From Peribacillus alkalitolerans (GTDB taxonomy: Bacteria > Bacillota > Bacilli > Bacillales > DSM-1321): DNA of 64,000 bases. The notes below the pieces were generated by a model. It did not search any database, was not told where the DNA came from, and was given only the letters and a program-made list of their open reading frames with translations. The stretch covers positions 1 to 64,000 of the forward strand of contig NZ_JAAGVZ010000005.1 of assembly GCF_010882125.1 (NCBI RefSeq). The letters are read 5' to 3'. Position numbers and translations under genes: made by a program. Below, in pieces: positions 1 through 7,603 of the stretch. Numbering within the stretch: the stretch's first letter is position 1; every line of letters begins with the position of its first letter.

Positions 1-331
1 CCCGATATAATTGAGCTAAACGAACAGAGTCTCTACGATCTGTTTTAATGCGTTCTCCCGGTCTTTTTGGAATAAGTGATGGGGCAATCACCGAACAGTG
101 AATATTCAACGAAATGAAAAGTCGATACAACGGATATCCTGTTGGACCAGCCTCATAACAAACACGCAGCGATTCTGGACTTCCTAACTTCTTCATTAAT
201 TTTTTCACTGCTTCTGGGGTATGGGGAATCAAACCCCAATATCTTGGTTCTTCTCGTCCTTCTTCCGCAATAGCAACTGCAATTTTTTCTTTTGATACGT
301 CTAAACCTACGTATTTTATGGTATCCTTCAT
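1..331 (-). CDS. IS110-family transposase, N-terminal part (runs off the window)
   Basis: Reading leftward from the ATG at 331, the 110 visible residues begin MKDTIKYVGLDVSKEKIAVA and continue through YEAGPTGYPLYR and KTDRRDSVRLAQL. This is the DEDD RuvC-like N-terminal domain of IS110-type recombinases: the first acidic residue is in GLDVSK, the Glu in YEAGPTG and the Asp pair in TDRRD. The C-terminal Tnp_20-type domain with the catalytic serine is outside the window. Known of the family: these enzymes use a bridge RNA made from the element's own non-coding end. The start sits directly after a structured non-coding segment (334-434), as in the IS110 subgroup. The family call is firm; whether the element is intact cannot be seen. 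Confidence 0.88.
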   Translation of the reverse strand, partial: MKDTIKYVGLDVSKEKIAVAIAEEGREEPRYWGLIPHTPEAVKKLMKKLGSPESLRVCYEAGPTGYPLYRLFISLNIHCSVIAPSLIPKRPGERIKTDRRDSVRLAQLYR

Positions 332-333
332 AA

Positions 334-434
334 TGACTAGCTCCTTCCGTAATGTAGCTCTGATTTGGGTATGTTTTCTAACAGTAAACATTCTAACCAA
401 ATTAACCTACGATGTTACGAGTAAGGAGCTAGTT
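334..434 (-). ncRNA. Candidate IS110 bridge-RNA region (non-coding left end)
   Basis: On the minus strand the segment just before the transposase start begins ACTAGCTCCTT and ends AAGGAGCTAGT, a perfect 11-bp outer stem. A second, interrupted pairing (CGTAA with TTACG, TAG with CTA) lies inside it, with about 50 nt of A/T-rich loop. IS110-subgroup elements encode their bridge RNA in the non-coding end upstream of the transposase, so position and folding fit. The target- and donor-binding loops were not resolved. It could be only a structured leader. Confidence 0.4.
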
Positions 435-454
435 TCGTTCATGATAACTCGTCG

Positions 455-562
455 CTACCGCTCCTGCGGGGTCTCGCCTGTAACGCTTATCCCCCAGGAG
501 TCAAGCGCCCTCCACTCCAATCAACAAAGAGCTAAAAATCAACTATGGACTCTAACACAGCC
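455..562. repeat. Dispersed MITE-like repeat, copy A (one half only)
   Basis: The segment GGGGTCTCGCCTG ... CAGGAGTCAAGCGCC ... CACTCCAATCAAC matches the right half of the copies at 44171, 52492 and 59628, and it ends in TAACACAGCC at 553-562, the expected terminal inverted repeat. The left half is missing and is replaced by IS110 sequence, so the insertion element probably interrupts this copy. The left boundary is uncertain by about 20 bp. Confidence 0.6.
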
Positions 563-740
563 ATTAAAAATAAAATCGATTAACTTTACTTACAGTACAT
601 ATTTCAGTATGAGTAGGATGTGTCAAAAGAAGTGATTTTAAAGACCCTTTTCTTAACAGTTGATAAACCCATTTTCCACAATGCCAATTTTAATCATTTT
701 ATTTCACCAAAATTGCTCGGTTATTTTTATAAATCTAAAT

Positions 741-771
741 AAAAAAGGACCTGCTCCTAATGGAGCGGTCC
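741..771 (-). terminator. Intrinsic terminator after the 789-1562 gene
   Basis: Read on the minus strand, GGACCGCTCC-ATTA-GGAGCAGGTCC is followed by six T. The hairpin starts 18 bp past the stop codon. The paralogue at 2128 has a closely similar terminator. Confidence 0.85.
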
Positions 772-788
772 AATTTTTTTAAATCAAA

Positions 789-1562
789 TTATTTCCCTAT
801 GAACATTTGTGTCCAGTAATTACCGCCTGCAACATGACCTACACCGATGTGTGTGAAGCTTGAGTTCATGATGTTTGCACGGTGTCCTTCACTATTCATC
901 CAAGCTTGTACAACTTCTTCTGGAGATTGTTGTCCTTGTGCAATGTTTTCTCCAGCTGAAGTATAAGAAATACCGAATTGTTTCATCATATCAAATGGAG
1001 ATCCGTAAGTTGGGCTTGTATGAGAGAAATACCCTTTGCTCTTCATATCTTCAGATTTCTTGCGTGCTACGTTGCTTAATGCAGTATCAAGCTTAAGAGC
1101 TGATAGTCCAGCCTTTGCACGTTCAGCATTCGTTAATTCCACTACTTTTTGCTCATAAGCACTTACTGCTCCTGTTGATGCTGCTGGTTTAGATGGAGTA
1201 GTAACTGGTTTTTGAGCTGTAGTTTTTTGAGTCGGTGCTGCTGCTGGCTTTTGTGTTGTTGTTGCTGGCTTTTGTGTTGTTGTTGCTGGTTTTTGTACTG
1301 GTGCTGCCGCAGGCTTTTGAGCAGGTGCTGCAGGGCATGGATTATATCCTGCTTGTCCTTGTAATTGAGGTGTTAGATTTGAAAATCCATATTGTTTTAA
1401 AATTTGATTTAATTGTGCATTTAAATCTTTGTAATTATTATATTTATAAACCGAAGTTTTAACTGTTGTAGTTGGTGCCGCTGCATCTGCCTTTCCTGCT
1501 GCTGCTCCTGTAAACATGATCGTTGCTGCTGTTGCTATAGTAACAAGTGCTTTCTTTTTCAT
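789..1562 (-). CDS. Secreted CAP-domain (SCP/PR1-like, YkwD-type) protein, copy A
   Basis: 257 residues. A signal peptide (MKKKALVTIATAATIMFTGAAAG, cut near AXA about residue 26) is followed by a short mature N-region (KDLNAQLNQILKQYG), a low-complexity linker rich in AP/QKPA/TTTQKP (about 75-130) and a C-terminal CAP domain (about 135-257). The CAP domain shows LTNAERAKAGL, YFSHTSPTYGSPFDMM, AGENIAQGQ, WMNSEGHRANIMN and the terminal GNYWTQMFIG, so the usual His/Glu/His residues are present. Bacterial CAP proteins of this type are exported and often spore- or cell-wall-associated; their activity is poorly known. The start follows CAGGAGG. It is a tandem paralogue of the 2128 gene, nearly identical outside the linker. 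Confidence 0.93.
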   Translation of the reverse strand: MKKKALVTIATAATIMFTGAAAGKADAAAPTTTVKTSVYKYNNYKDLNAQLNQILKQYGFSNLTPQLQGQAGYNPCPAAPAQKPAAAPVQKPATTTQKPATTTQKPAAAPTQKTTAQKPVTTPSKPAASTGAVSAYEQKVVELTNAERAKAGLSALKLDTALSNVARKKSEDMKSKGYFSHTSPTYGSPFDMMKQFGISYTSAGENIAQGQQSPEEVVQAWMNSEGHRANIMNSSFTHIGVGHVAGGNYWTQMFIGK

Positions 1563-1708
1563 AAAAAGTATGCCTCCTGTTTGTTCAGTAGTTTTTGTTG
1601 CTGTTGTTGCTGCTCATAAATCATAACACGTGTTTTTCGTAATAATAGGTCCATAAATTCCCAGATTGATATTCTAATATAATTTAATCGTTAAAGTTTA
1701 ATAGAAAT

Positions 1709-1738
1709 AAAAAAAGCTCCCTTTAAACAAAGGAAGCT
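1709..1738 (-). terminator. Terminator-like hairpin in the leader of CAP copy A
   Basis: On the minus strand AGCTTCCTTTGTTTAAAGGGAGCT is followed by seven T. It lies about 145 bp upstream of the 1562 start and downstream of a block also found before the paralogue. It could be a leader attenuator rather than the end of another unit; no gene lies between it and 2128. Confidence 0.7.
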
Positions 1739-1805
1739 CAATGCTTGTTCATAAATGGAAATAAATCAAAATAGTTCCAATCAAGTTTAATTTATACCAA
1801 CCCTA

Positions 1806-1873
1806 CCAAATACATAATAAAATATCAGTATTGACATGTTTTTATTTTCATTTGTATTGTTACTAATGTTTCA
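1806..1873. repeat. Duplicated upstream block, copy A
   Basis: CCAAATACATAATAAA ... TATTGAC ... TTACTAATGTTTCA matches 3125-3192 in order and spacing, so the CAP gene was duplicated with its upstream region. The block probably carries the promoter or a leader element. I could not assign it to a riboswitch family, and the c-di-AMP (ydaO) consensus was not recognised. Confidence 0.6.
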
Positions 1874-1935
1874 TAGTGATTTCCTTGAATTCATATTTGA
1901 ATTCATATTGTCGTTCACTTGTAATAATCCTTTCA

Positions 1936-1967
1936 TAAAAAAATGCATCCCCTGAAAAGAGGATGCA
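1936..1967 (-). terminator. Hairpin with T-run between the CAP paralogues
   Basis: On the minus strand TGCATCCTCTTTTCAGGGGATGCA is followed by seven T. It is a second stop downstream of the terminator at 2079-2108. Apart from it, the duplicated block and the 1709 hairpin, I see nothing coding in 1563-2127. Confidence 0.7.
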
Positions 1968-2078
1968 AGAGTAGTTTAGTATCGAATCCTTTTAAAGTTG
2001 TTCTATTTTGAATTTGAGCTCAAGCTATAAAAGCACTTTTTATATCTATACGAATACAATAGGATTTAAATTGAACTT

Positions 2079-2108
2079 AAAAGGACCTGCTCCTAAACGG
2101 AGAGGTCC
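2079..2108 (-). terminator. Intrinsic terminator after CAP copy B
   Basis: On the minus strand GGACCTCTCCGTTTAGGAGCAGGTCC is followed by TTTTAA. It begins about 20 bp after the 2128 stop and is homologous to the terminator at 741-771. Confidence 0.85.
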
Positions 2109-2127
2109 TTTTTTGGGTTATTCATTA

Positions 2128-2880
2128 TTATTTTCCGATGAACATTTGAGTCCAGTAGTTGCCGCTTGCAACATGTCCTACACCGATGTGTGTGAAGCTT
2201 CTGTTCATGATGTTTGCACGGTGTCCTTCACTATTCATCCAAGCTTGTACAACCTCTTGTGGAGAACGTTGGCCTTGTGCAATGTTTTCTCCAGCTGAAG
2301 TATAAGAAATGCCGAATTGTTTCATCATATCAAATGGAGATCCGTAAGTTGGGCTTGTATGTGAGAAATACCCTTTGTTCTTCATATCTTCAGACTTCTT
2401 ACGTGCTACGTTGCTTAATGCAGTATCAAGCTTAAGCGCTGGAAGTCCAGCTTTTGTACGCTCAACGTTCGTTAATTCCACGACTTTTTGCTCGTAAGCA
2501 CTTACTGCTCCAGTTGATGCTGCTGGTTTAGATGGAGTAGTAGCTGGCTTTTGTACTGGTGCTGCTGGTTTTTGTACAGGTGCTGCTGGCTTTTGAGCAG
2601 GTGCTGCTGGCTTTTGTGCTGGTGCTGCTGGCTTTTGAGTTGGTGCTACTGGGCATGGTTTATAACCAGCTTGTCCTTGTAATTGAGGGATAACATTTGT
2701 TAATCCATATTGTTTTAAAATTTGATTTAATTGTGAGTTTAAATCTTGTAAATTATTAAATTGGTAAACTTGTGTATTTACAGTTGTAGTTGGTGCCGCT
2801 GCATCTGCCTTACCTGCTGCTGCTCCCGTAAACATGATTGTTGCTGCTGTTGCTATAGTAACAAGTGCTTTCTTTTTCAT
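2128..2880 (-). CDS. Secreted CAP-domain (SCP/PR1-like, YkwD-type) protein, copy B
   Basis: 250 residues with the same plan as the 789-1562 protein: an identical signal peptide, an N-region with NLQDLNSQLNQILKQYG, a linker of QKPAAPA/QKPAAPV repeats (about 80-120) and a C-terminal CAP domain with YFSHTSPTYGSPFD, AGENIAQGQ and NSEGHRANIMN. The linker differs in repeat number and type (PAPAQKP here, TTTQKP in copy A), while the CAP domains differ at only a handful of positions, so this is a recent tandem duplication with slippage in the linker. The start follows CAGGAGG at the usual spacing. Probably exported and wall- or spore-associated; the substrate is unknown. Confidence 0.93.
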   Translation of the reverse strand: MKKKALVTIATAATIMFTGAAAGKADAAAPTTTVNTQVYQFNNLQDLNSQLNQILKQYGLTNVIPQLQGQAGYKPCPVAPTQKPAAPAQKPAAPAQKPAAPVQKPAAPVQKPATTPSKPAASTGAVSAYEQKVVELTNVERTKAGLPALKLDTALSNVARKKSEDMKNKGYFSHTSPTYGSPFDMMKQFGISYTSAGENIAQGQRSPQEVVQAWMNSEGHRANIMNRSFTHIGVGHVASGNYWTQMFIGK

Positions 2881-3026
2881 AAAAGTTATGCCTCCTGTTT
2901 GTTCAGTAGTTTTTGTTCTGTTCTTGCTGCTCCTAAATCATAACACACGATTTTTGTAAAAATAGATCCATAGATTTCCAAATTAATATATTAATATATT
3001 TTCAAGCAACCAAATTCTTTAAAAAC

Positions 3027-3059
3027 AAAAAAAAACCTCCTTAAAACTAAGAAGGAGTT
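3027..3059 (-). terminator. Terminator-like hairpin in the leader of CAP copy B
   Basis: On the minus strand AACTCCTTCTTAGTTTTAAGGAGGTT is followed by seven further T. It occupies the same place relative to the 2880 start as the 1709 hairpin does to 1562, with a different sequence but the same architecture. It may also end transcription from the 3228 gene. Confidence 0.7.
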
Positions 3060-3124
3060 GTGTTTGGTTAAATATGTAATCACATTACTTATTTTGCTAA
3101 AAAACCATTTTTCTTACAACATTG

Positions 3125-3192
3125 CCAGATACATAATAAATTATTGCTATTGACGCTTTTTTGAGCGCTTTCATTTTATTACTAATGTTACA
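3125..3192. repeat. Duplicated upstream block, copy B
   Basis: CCAGATACATAATAAA ... TATTGACG ... TTACTAATGTTACA aligns with 1806-1873. The region 2881-3227 otherwise holds only the 3027 hairpin and A/T-rich sequence. Confidence 0.6.
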
Positions 3193-3227
3193 ATCAGGTT
3201 TCCATAAAAACATCCATTTATCATCCG

Positions 3228-3737
3228 TTACTTTTCAGCTTGTAAATAAACGAATACTTCTTTCCCTGCTCTTCCATGAATCCTAACACGTACAAATCTA
3301 GACAAATCACAGATTGTAATGTAATCTGTATCGCCCATTTGTAAATCGTTTATTGCAAACTTTTTTATAAAATGTACATTATCTGGGCTAAGTTCTACAA
3401 GGAATTGAATAGATCCGTATGTTTTTTGATTGATTACATAAATTGAATATCTTTTGAAATGACTTACATCGAAAGTAATAAATGCCTTTCCATCATTCTT
3501 TATGATTAAGGATTTTTTAATATTAATAAAATGTTCTTCATTATCTTTGACCCATTCACGTGAGTCTTGTTGTACAGGTTTCTCAAGATTTGGTGGATTA
3601 AAAACAACAGATTCAATCTTCCTTACTTTAAAGGACCACTGATTAGGAATGTCTTCACCAAATATAGACTCTTCCTTTATCACGAAGCTGGATGGATCAA
3701 TAGGTGAAGTTACTTCAGTCAGCCTATCTTCGATCAT
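3228..3737 (-). CDS. DUF6385-like protein, possibly spore-surface associated
   Basis: 169 residues from the ATG at 3737, which has GAGGTG 6 bases upstream; a longer reading from 3782 lacks a good site. There is no signal peptide. The second half (about 85-169) is beta-rich with ISVYVINQ-like strands (YSIYVINQKTYGSIQFLVELSPDN) and ends RFVRVRIHGRAGKEVFVYLQAEK, which resembles the DUF6385 domain of Bacillus spore or coat-associated proteins. This family match is from memory of the pattern and is moderate. The function is unknown. It is transcribed toward the CAP genes, whose products are also surface types. Confidence 0.7.
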   Translation of the reverse strand: MIEDRLTEVTSPIDPSSFVIKEESIFGEDIPNQWSFKVRKIESVVFNPPNLEKPVQQDSREWVKDNEEHFINIKKSLIIKNDGKAFITFDVSHFKRYSIYVINQKTYGSIQFLVELSPDNVHFIKKFAINDLQMGDTDYITICDLSRFVRVRIHGRAGKEVFVYLQAEK

Positions 3738-3830
3738 GTTATTCACCTCGTCTATACGCATATAGTAAATAACTATTCGCATTATGTAGGTTACAGAACT
3801 TATACCCTTTACTTCTATTATTAAACTATA

Positions 3831-3862
3831 GGCTCTGTAAAACTCATCTGTTTAACTTAGCC
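3831..3862. repeat. 32-bp remnant of the MITE-like repeat, copy B
   Basis: GGCTCTGTAAAA at one end and TTTAACTTAGCC at the other reproduce both terminal inverted repeats of the element at 59628-59843 with the interior removed. It probably derives from an internal deletion; coincidence is possible because the segment is short. Confidence 0.5.
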
Positions 3863-3872
3863 ACATTAAAAT

Positions 3873-3902
3873 GGGCCATTCATCAAACTTGATGAATGGC
3901 CC
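3873..3902 (-). terminator. Terminator of the two-component/lipoprotein operon
   Basis: GGGCCATTCATCA-AGTT-TGATGAATGGCCC is a 13-bp perfect stem on the minus strand followed by ATTTTAATG. It lies just past the 3921 stop. The T-run is short. Confidence 0.75.
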
Positions 3903-3920
3903 TTATAGGTACAAATGAAA

Positions 3921-4394
3921 TTAATGATGCTGCGAACTATTCTCAGCTTTTTTCGATTCTGATTGGTTCATATTGCTTTTAGATTTGGTTTCTGGTTCAC
4001 TTGGTGCTCCGACAACGAATTCTTTTTTCGGCATATTATGCATGCCCCTTGCTGTTACATGGGCATAAACATAATATGTTCCCTCTTCACTAAATTGTTT
4101 CTCTAATTCATATCTACCGTCTTTTGAGTGTTGAACTACTATTTCTTCATGTTCCTCGCTCTGAGAGCGCCAAATTTCAAATTTCACTTCGTCAGCGTCT
4201 GTCACTTTATCTTTTCCAAAAGATACGTCAGCCGTAAAACGAATGGTTTCATTTACAATAGCTTGTTCAGGATCAACCACAAGATTTACTTCTAGGAATT
4301 CGATTTCCTCATTTTGAGGATCTGTTTCTTTCGAACATCCTGCTAATAATAATAGAAATAACAATGACGCTAAAATCATTTTCTTCAATTTCAT
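3921..4394 (-). CDS. YtkA-like domain lipoprotein
   Basis: 157 residues. A lipoprotein signal with lipobox LLAGC (Cys20) precedes an Ig-like YtkA/FixH-type domain (about 32-128): VNLVVDPEQAIVNETIRFTADVSF, a charged SQSEEHEE insert, and GTYYVYAHVTARGMHNMPKKEFVV. The C-tail is hydrophilic and ends QHH. YtkA-like domains are found near copper and cytochrome oxidase functions, and the Met/His content (GMHNMP) is suggestive of metal contact; that is inference. It is the last gene of the operon, 9 bp after the histidine kinase gene. Confidence 0.85.
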   Translation of the reverse strand: MKLKKMILASLLFLLLLAGCSKETDPQNEEIEFLEVNLVVDPEQAIVNETIRFTADVSFGKDKVTDADEVKFEIWRSQSEEHEEIVVQHSKDGRYELEKQFSEEGTYYVYAHVTARGMHNMPKKEFVVGAPSEPETKSKSNMNQSESKKAENSSQHH

Positions 4395-4403
4395 CTACCT
4401 ACT

Positions 4404-5810
4404 TTACTCTTCATTTATAGTCGGAAATAGCAAATGTACATTAGTTCCTTCATTTACTTTACTTTCTATTTCAATGCTTCCTCTGTGCATGTCCATAAGT
4501 TTTTTCACAATGGATAATCCTAAACCAGTTCCACCGTCATTCCTGCTCCTAGCTTTATTGACTCGATAAAATCGTTCCGTTAGTTTAGATAAGTGTTCGA
4601 CTGCAATACCGGGGCCATTATCTGCTATCGTCACCTTACACTGGTCGCCCTTCCCTTTCAGGGTAATAGAGATTTCCCCGTTAACTGGAGTATATCGGAT
4701 GGCATTCTCTAATACATTTTGCAAAATTTGTCCAAGCCTCAAATCATCCCCATAAATAATAGGCTCCGGATCAAGGTTGATTATTAATTGAATTCTTTTA
4801 TCTGATAATTTAACCCTATACTTTTCAAGAAAATCTTCTATAAATTGAGCTAGGGCGATTGGTTGAGTATCCATCTCAAATTGATGTGATTCTAATTTTG
4901 AAAGATCTAACAAATCTTGGACCAATTCCTGAAGGTGTACTGTCTCTTTTGCAACTAAGTTCAAATATTTTCTTTCATCTTCAGGTTTATGTATGATCCC
5001 ATCAATCAAGGCTTGTGTATAGCCTTTTATATAACTTAATGGCGTTCTTAATTCGTGCGAAACATCGGCAAGAAATTCTCTCTTGCGTTCATCCTCTAGC
5101 TGAATCGCTTCAGACATTTGATTGAATGCTACAGCAAGACTTCCTATTTCATCGGTTCCTTCGACTTCAACTCTCGTTGCGAAATCTCCTTTTGATACAC
5201 GATAGGCTGCGTTTTCCATTTCTTTTAAAGGTTTAATGAGACGATTGATCCAATGTGTGCCAATAAACAAAAAGACTATGATAAACAAAAATGCTGAAAT
5301 AAGCCAAAAAGTTGTAAATTCATTCATTAATTCTGTAATGGACGCCAAGGGGAGATACAAATAGATGATTCCCTCTAACCTGTCTTCATCCAATAAAGGA
5401 TAAATGACTGCCAATATTGTTCTGTCAAACCTTTCTTCATAGCCTTGCTTTTCAACTGGTTTTCCTTTCAATAGGTTTTGACGCTCTTCCTCTGAGATAA
5501 GAGTATTATAATCGATATCAAAAGGAAGGCATGCACTAAGTTCCCTTGGATTATTCACAACAAAAATTTCAGCATTGTTTTTCGCATTATACCACTCGGT
5601 TTTTTCCTTAAATTCTTCAGATAGAGGTCCACCCATATAATCACTGGCCAACAATTCCGCTTGTGTTAACAAATTTTCCTCTACATGAGTGACATATACC
5701 TTTTCATAAAAGAACTGAGATAACAAATAAGCAAACAATAGTGAAACTATTACAGTAGTAGCAACTGTAATCCAGAGTTTTTTTGCAAGGTTCAATTTTA
5801 GCTTATTCAT
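4404..5810 (-). CDS. Sensor histidine kinase (OmpR/ResE-type partner)
   Basis: 468 residues. TM1 about 12-33, an extracytoplasmic sensor region about 34-165, TM2 about 166-186, a HAMP domain about 187-240, a HisKA domain with FLADVSHELRTPLSYIKGY (phospho-His252), and a HATPase domain with the N box (NVLENAIRYTP), DNGPGI and GGTGLGLSIVK. It overlaps the response-regulator gene at 5807 by 4 bp, so the two are translationally coupled. The signal is unknown; the lipoproteins encoded on each side of the pair are candidate sensors or targets. Confidence 0.95.
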   Translation of the reverse strand: MNKLKLNLAKKLWITVATTVIVSLLFAYLLSQFFYEKVYVTHVEENLLTQAELLASDYMGGPLSEEFKEKTEWYNAKNNAEIFVVNNPRELSACLPFDIDYNTLISEEERQNLLKGKPVEKQGYEERFDRTILAVIYPLLDEDRLEGIIYLYLPLASITELMNEFTTFWLISAFLFIIVFLFIGTHWINRLIKPLKEMENAAYRVSKGDFATRVEVEGTDEIGSLAVAFNQMSEAIQLEDERKREFLADVSHELRTPLSYIKGYTQALIDGIIHKPEDERKYLNLVAKETVHLQELVQDLLDLSKLESHQFEMDTQPIALAQFIEDFLEKYRVKLSDKRIQLIINLDPEPIIYGDDLRLGQILQNVLENAIRYTPVNGEISITLKGKGDQCKVTIADNGPGIAVEHLSKLTERFYRVNKARSRNDGGTGLGLSIVKKLMDMHRGSIEIESKVNEGTNVHLLFPTINEE

Positions 5811-6490
5811 GTATTTTCCTCGAATTTATAGCCAATGCCCCAAACAGTTTGAATATAATCTGCTCCTTTAAGTTTCATTCTTAATGTCTTTATATGAGTA
5901 TCAACAGTTCTTAAAGAGCCTTCATAGTCCGTGCCCCAAATATGATTCAATAATTGTTCCCTACTTAGGACTTGATTTTTATGTTCATATAAAAACAGGA
6001 GAAGTTCATATTCTTTTAATGTTAAATTGATCACTTTCTGACTTACTGCTACCTTTCTTGATTTTTGATTTATTGTTAAACTTCCTACATGTATTTGATC
6101 CATATCATCAGTACTTTGTATTTTTCCGGCCCGTCGTAACAGTGCTTCTATTCGTGCCATAAGTTCGCCAGGACTGAAAGGTTTGACAACATAATCGTCA
6201 CCACCAAGTTTTAACGCTTTCACCTTATCCCACTCTTCCCCTTTTGCACTAATAAAGATAATTGGTGTGTCTTTTGAATTTCTTATCCTCTCACATAACT
6301 CAAAGCCGTTCATTCTAGGCATCATCACATCCAACAAGACGATATCGACATCTTGATCTTCCATGACTTTTAGTGCTTCCTGTCCATCCTGGGCATGTAG
6401 ACATTGATATCCAGAATTCATTAGATACATTTCTAATAGATGCCTCATATCCTCTTCGTCATCTACGATTAATACTCTATAGTTCATCAT
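5807..6490 (-). CDS. OmpR-family response regulator
   Basis: 227 residues. A receiver domain (about 4-118) has the acidic pair DD at 10-11, phospho-acceptor Asp54 in LLDVMMP, a conserved Thr/Ser (FISAKG) and a switch Lys (VVKPFSPGEL). A winged-helix OmpR/PhoB DNA-binding domain (about 130-225) has LTLKEYELLLFLYEH, SREQLLNHIWG and RTVDTHIKTLRMKL. The gene lies 3 bp after the beta-propeller lipoprotein gene and overlaps the kinase gene by 4 bp. It likely regulates its own operon, but no direct-repeat operator was identified. Confidence 0.96.
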   Translation of the reverse strand: MMNYRVLIVDDEEDMRHLLEMYLMNSGYQCLHAQDGQEALKVMEDQDVDIVLLDVMMPRMNGFELCERIRNSKDTPIIFISAKGEEWDKVKALKLGGDDYVVKPFSPGELMARIEALLRRAGKIQSTDDMDQIHVGSLTINQKSRKVAVSQKVINLTLKEYELLLFLYEHKNQVLSREQLLNHIWGTDYEGSLRTVDTHIKTLRMKLKGADYIQTVWGIGYKFEENT

Positions 6491-6493
6491 CCG

Positions 6494-7462
6494 TTACTCC
6501 CTTGCAAACAAATGAAAAGGTCCATTTCCTACTTTAACCGTTTTTAAAATTCTCATAGTATTAGGATCTAAAATTGAAATATCATTGCTATCGTAGCCAG
6601 CGACGAGCAAGTTTCCTTTAAATTCAAGCAAATAAAAGGGATTGACACCAACTTGAATGCTTTCTAATTTATTTTGAGACCAGCGATAGATTGAACTGGA
6701 ACCATGGCTCACAATGAATGTACCATTCTTTGTATCCTTTAGAAAAATTGGCATGGTAGGCGCATTAATACTTTTAATTAATTTTCCAGTATCTATTGAA
6801 TAAACATGGACGTTATCCTCGACATTTGATCCCAATCCATGACCACCAACCCAAAGCTCACTATCATTTTCATTAAGAAGGATACCTGAGGAAGAAGAAT
6901 TAACAGTTATACCATCTTCCGCTCTATACGTTTTTGAATTAATAATCGAAACCTTCGTATCATGGAAATTCAAGACAAAAAGCTGCTCTCGTTTCTCGGA
7001 CTCCACTAATGATATCGGTGATTTGCCTGTTTTTACTTTTCGTTGTTCTTTACCTTTGTTAGTAAAAAATCGAATCTGATCTTTTACTTGATCAACTAAA
7101 GCTAATTCGTTGGATGTTTTCAATTGTACAATTTGAACAATTCCCTCTCCAACGTTCCAGGAATCTATAAGTGCCCCTTTACTTAATGAAAATACATCAA
7201 CTGTCTTCATTTGCTTACCATAAACCAACAAAGTATCTTTATCATCTAATAGAAGTGCTCCAGTAATGGGACGTTTTAAATTCCATGTAGCCAGATTTTC
7301 CCCAGACATAGCATCTTGAAAGGATAAACTGCCATCTTTTAAGTTGACCGAAGCATAAAAAGATACTGATTCATTAATTCTCTTATAATTATCCTTTTGA
7401 CACCCTGAAAGAATAATGGAAAAAACACAAATGCCAATGATAATTAATGTAGTCCTATTCAT
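6494..7462 (-). CDS. YncE-like beta-propeller lipoprotein
   Basis: 322 residues. A lipobox (SIILSGC, Cys21) anchors a repeat protein of about six blades with WD/YVTN-type strands: GALLLDDKDTLLVYGKQMKTVDVFSL, GILLNENDSELWVGGHG, DTGKLIKSINAPTMPIFL, LLVAGYDSNDISILDPNTMRI. Such surface propellers bind ligands or other proteins. It is the first gene of the operon propeller-regulator-kinase-YtkA, with a good RBS (AGAGGAG). Lying immediately before the sensor system, it may modulate the kinase; this is inference from position only. Confidence 0.83.
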   Translation of the reverse strand: MNRTTLIIIGICVFSIILSGCQKDNYKRINESVSFYASVNLKDGSLSFQDAMSGENLATWNLKRPITGALLLDDKDTLLVYGKQMKTVDVFSLSKGALIDSWNVGEGIVQIVQLKTSNELALVDQVKDQIRFFTNKGKEQRKVKTGKSPISLVESEKREQLFVLNFHDTKVSIINSKTYRAEDGITVNSSSSGILLNENDSELWVGGHGLGSNVEDNVHVYSIDTGKLIKSINAPTMPIFLKDTKNGTFIVSHGSSSIYRWSQNKLESIQVGVNPFYLLEFKGNLLVAGYDSNDISILDPNTMRILKTVKVGNGPFHLFARE

Positions 7463-7557
7463 CTCAATCTCCTCTTTTACTACTCTCCTATAAGTGTAAA
7501 TGTTCTATGTGAAAAATGTGTGAAAGAACAGTACAATTATTTGACCAAATCATGAAT

Positions 7558-7580
7558 AAAATCCCGGTTTAGGCCGGGAT
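7558..7580 (-). terminator. Terminator after the rhodanese gene
   Basis: On the minus strand AATCCCGG-CCTAAA-CCGGGATTTTA, a compact GC-rich stem with a short T-run, about 24 bp past the stop. Confidence 0.8.
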
Positions 7581-7603
7581 TTCAATTATTATTGGTATGT
7601 ATT

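Noticed and set aside
1563-2127. c-di-AMP (ydaO/yuaA) riboswitch before the CAP gene
   Set aside because: Such riboswitches are common before wall-protein genes, but its conserved core segments were not found; only an unclassified duplicated block and a hairpin are visible.
2008-2298. A 96-codon plus-strand gene overlapping the CAP gene
   Set aside because: Mostly antisense to the 2128 gene and crossing its terminator; no homology or RBS.
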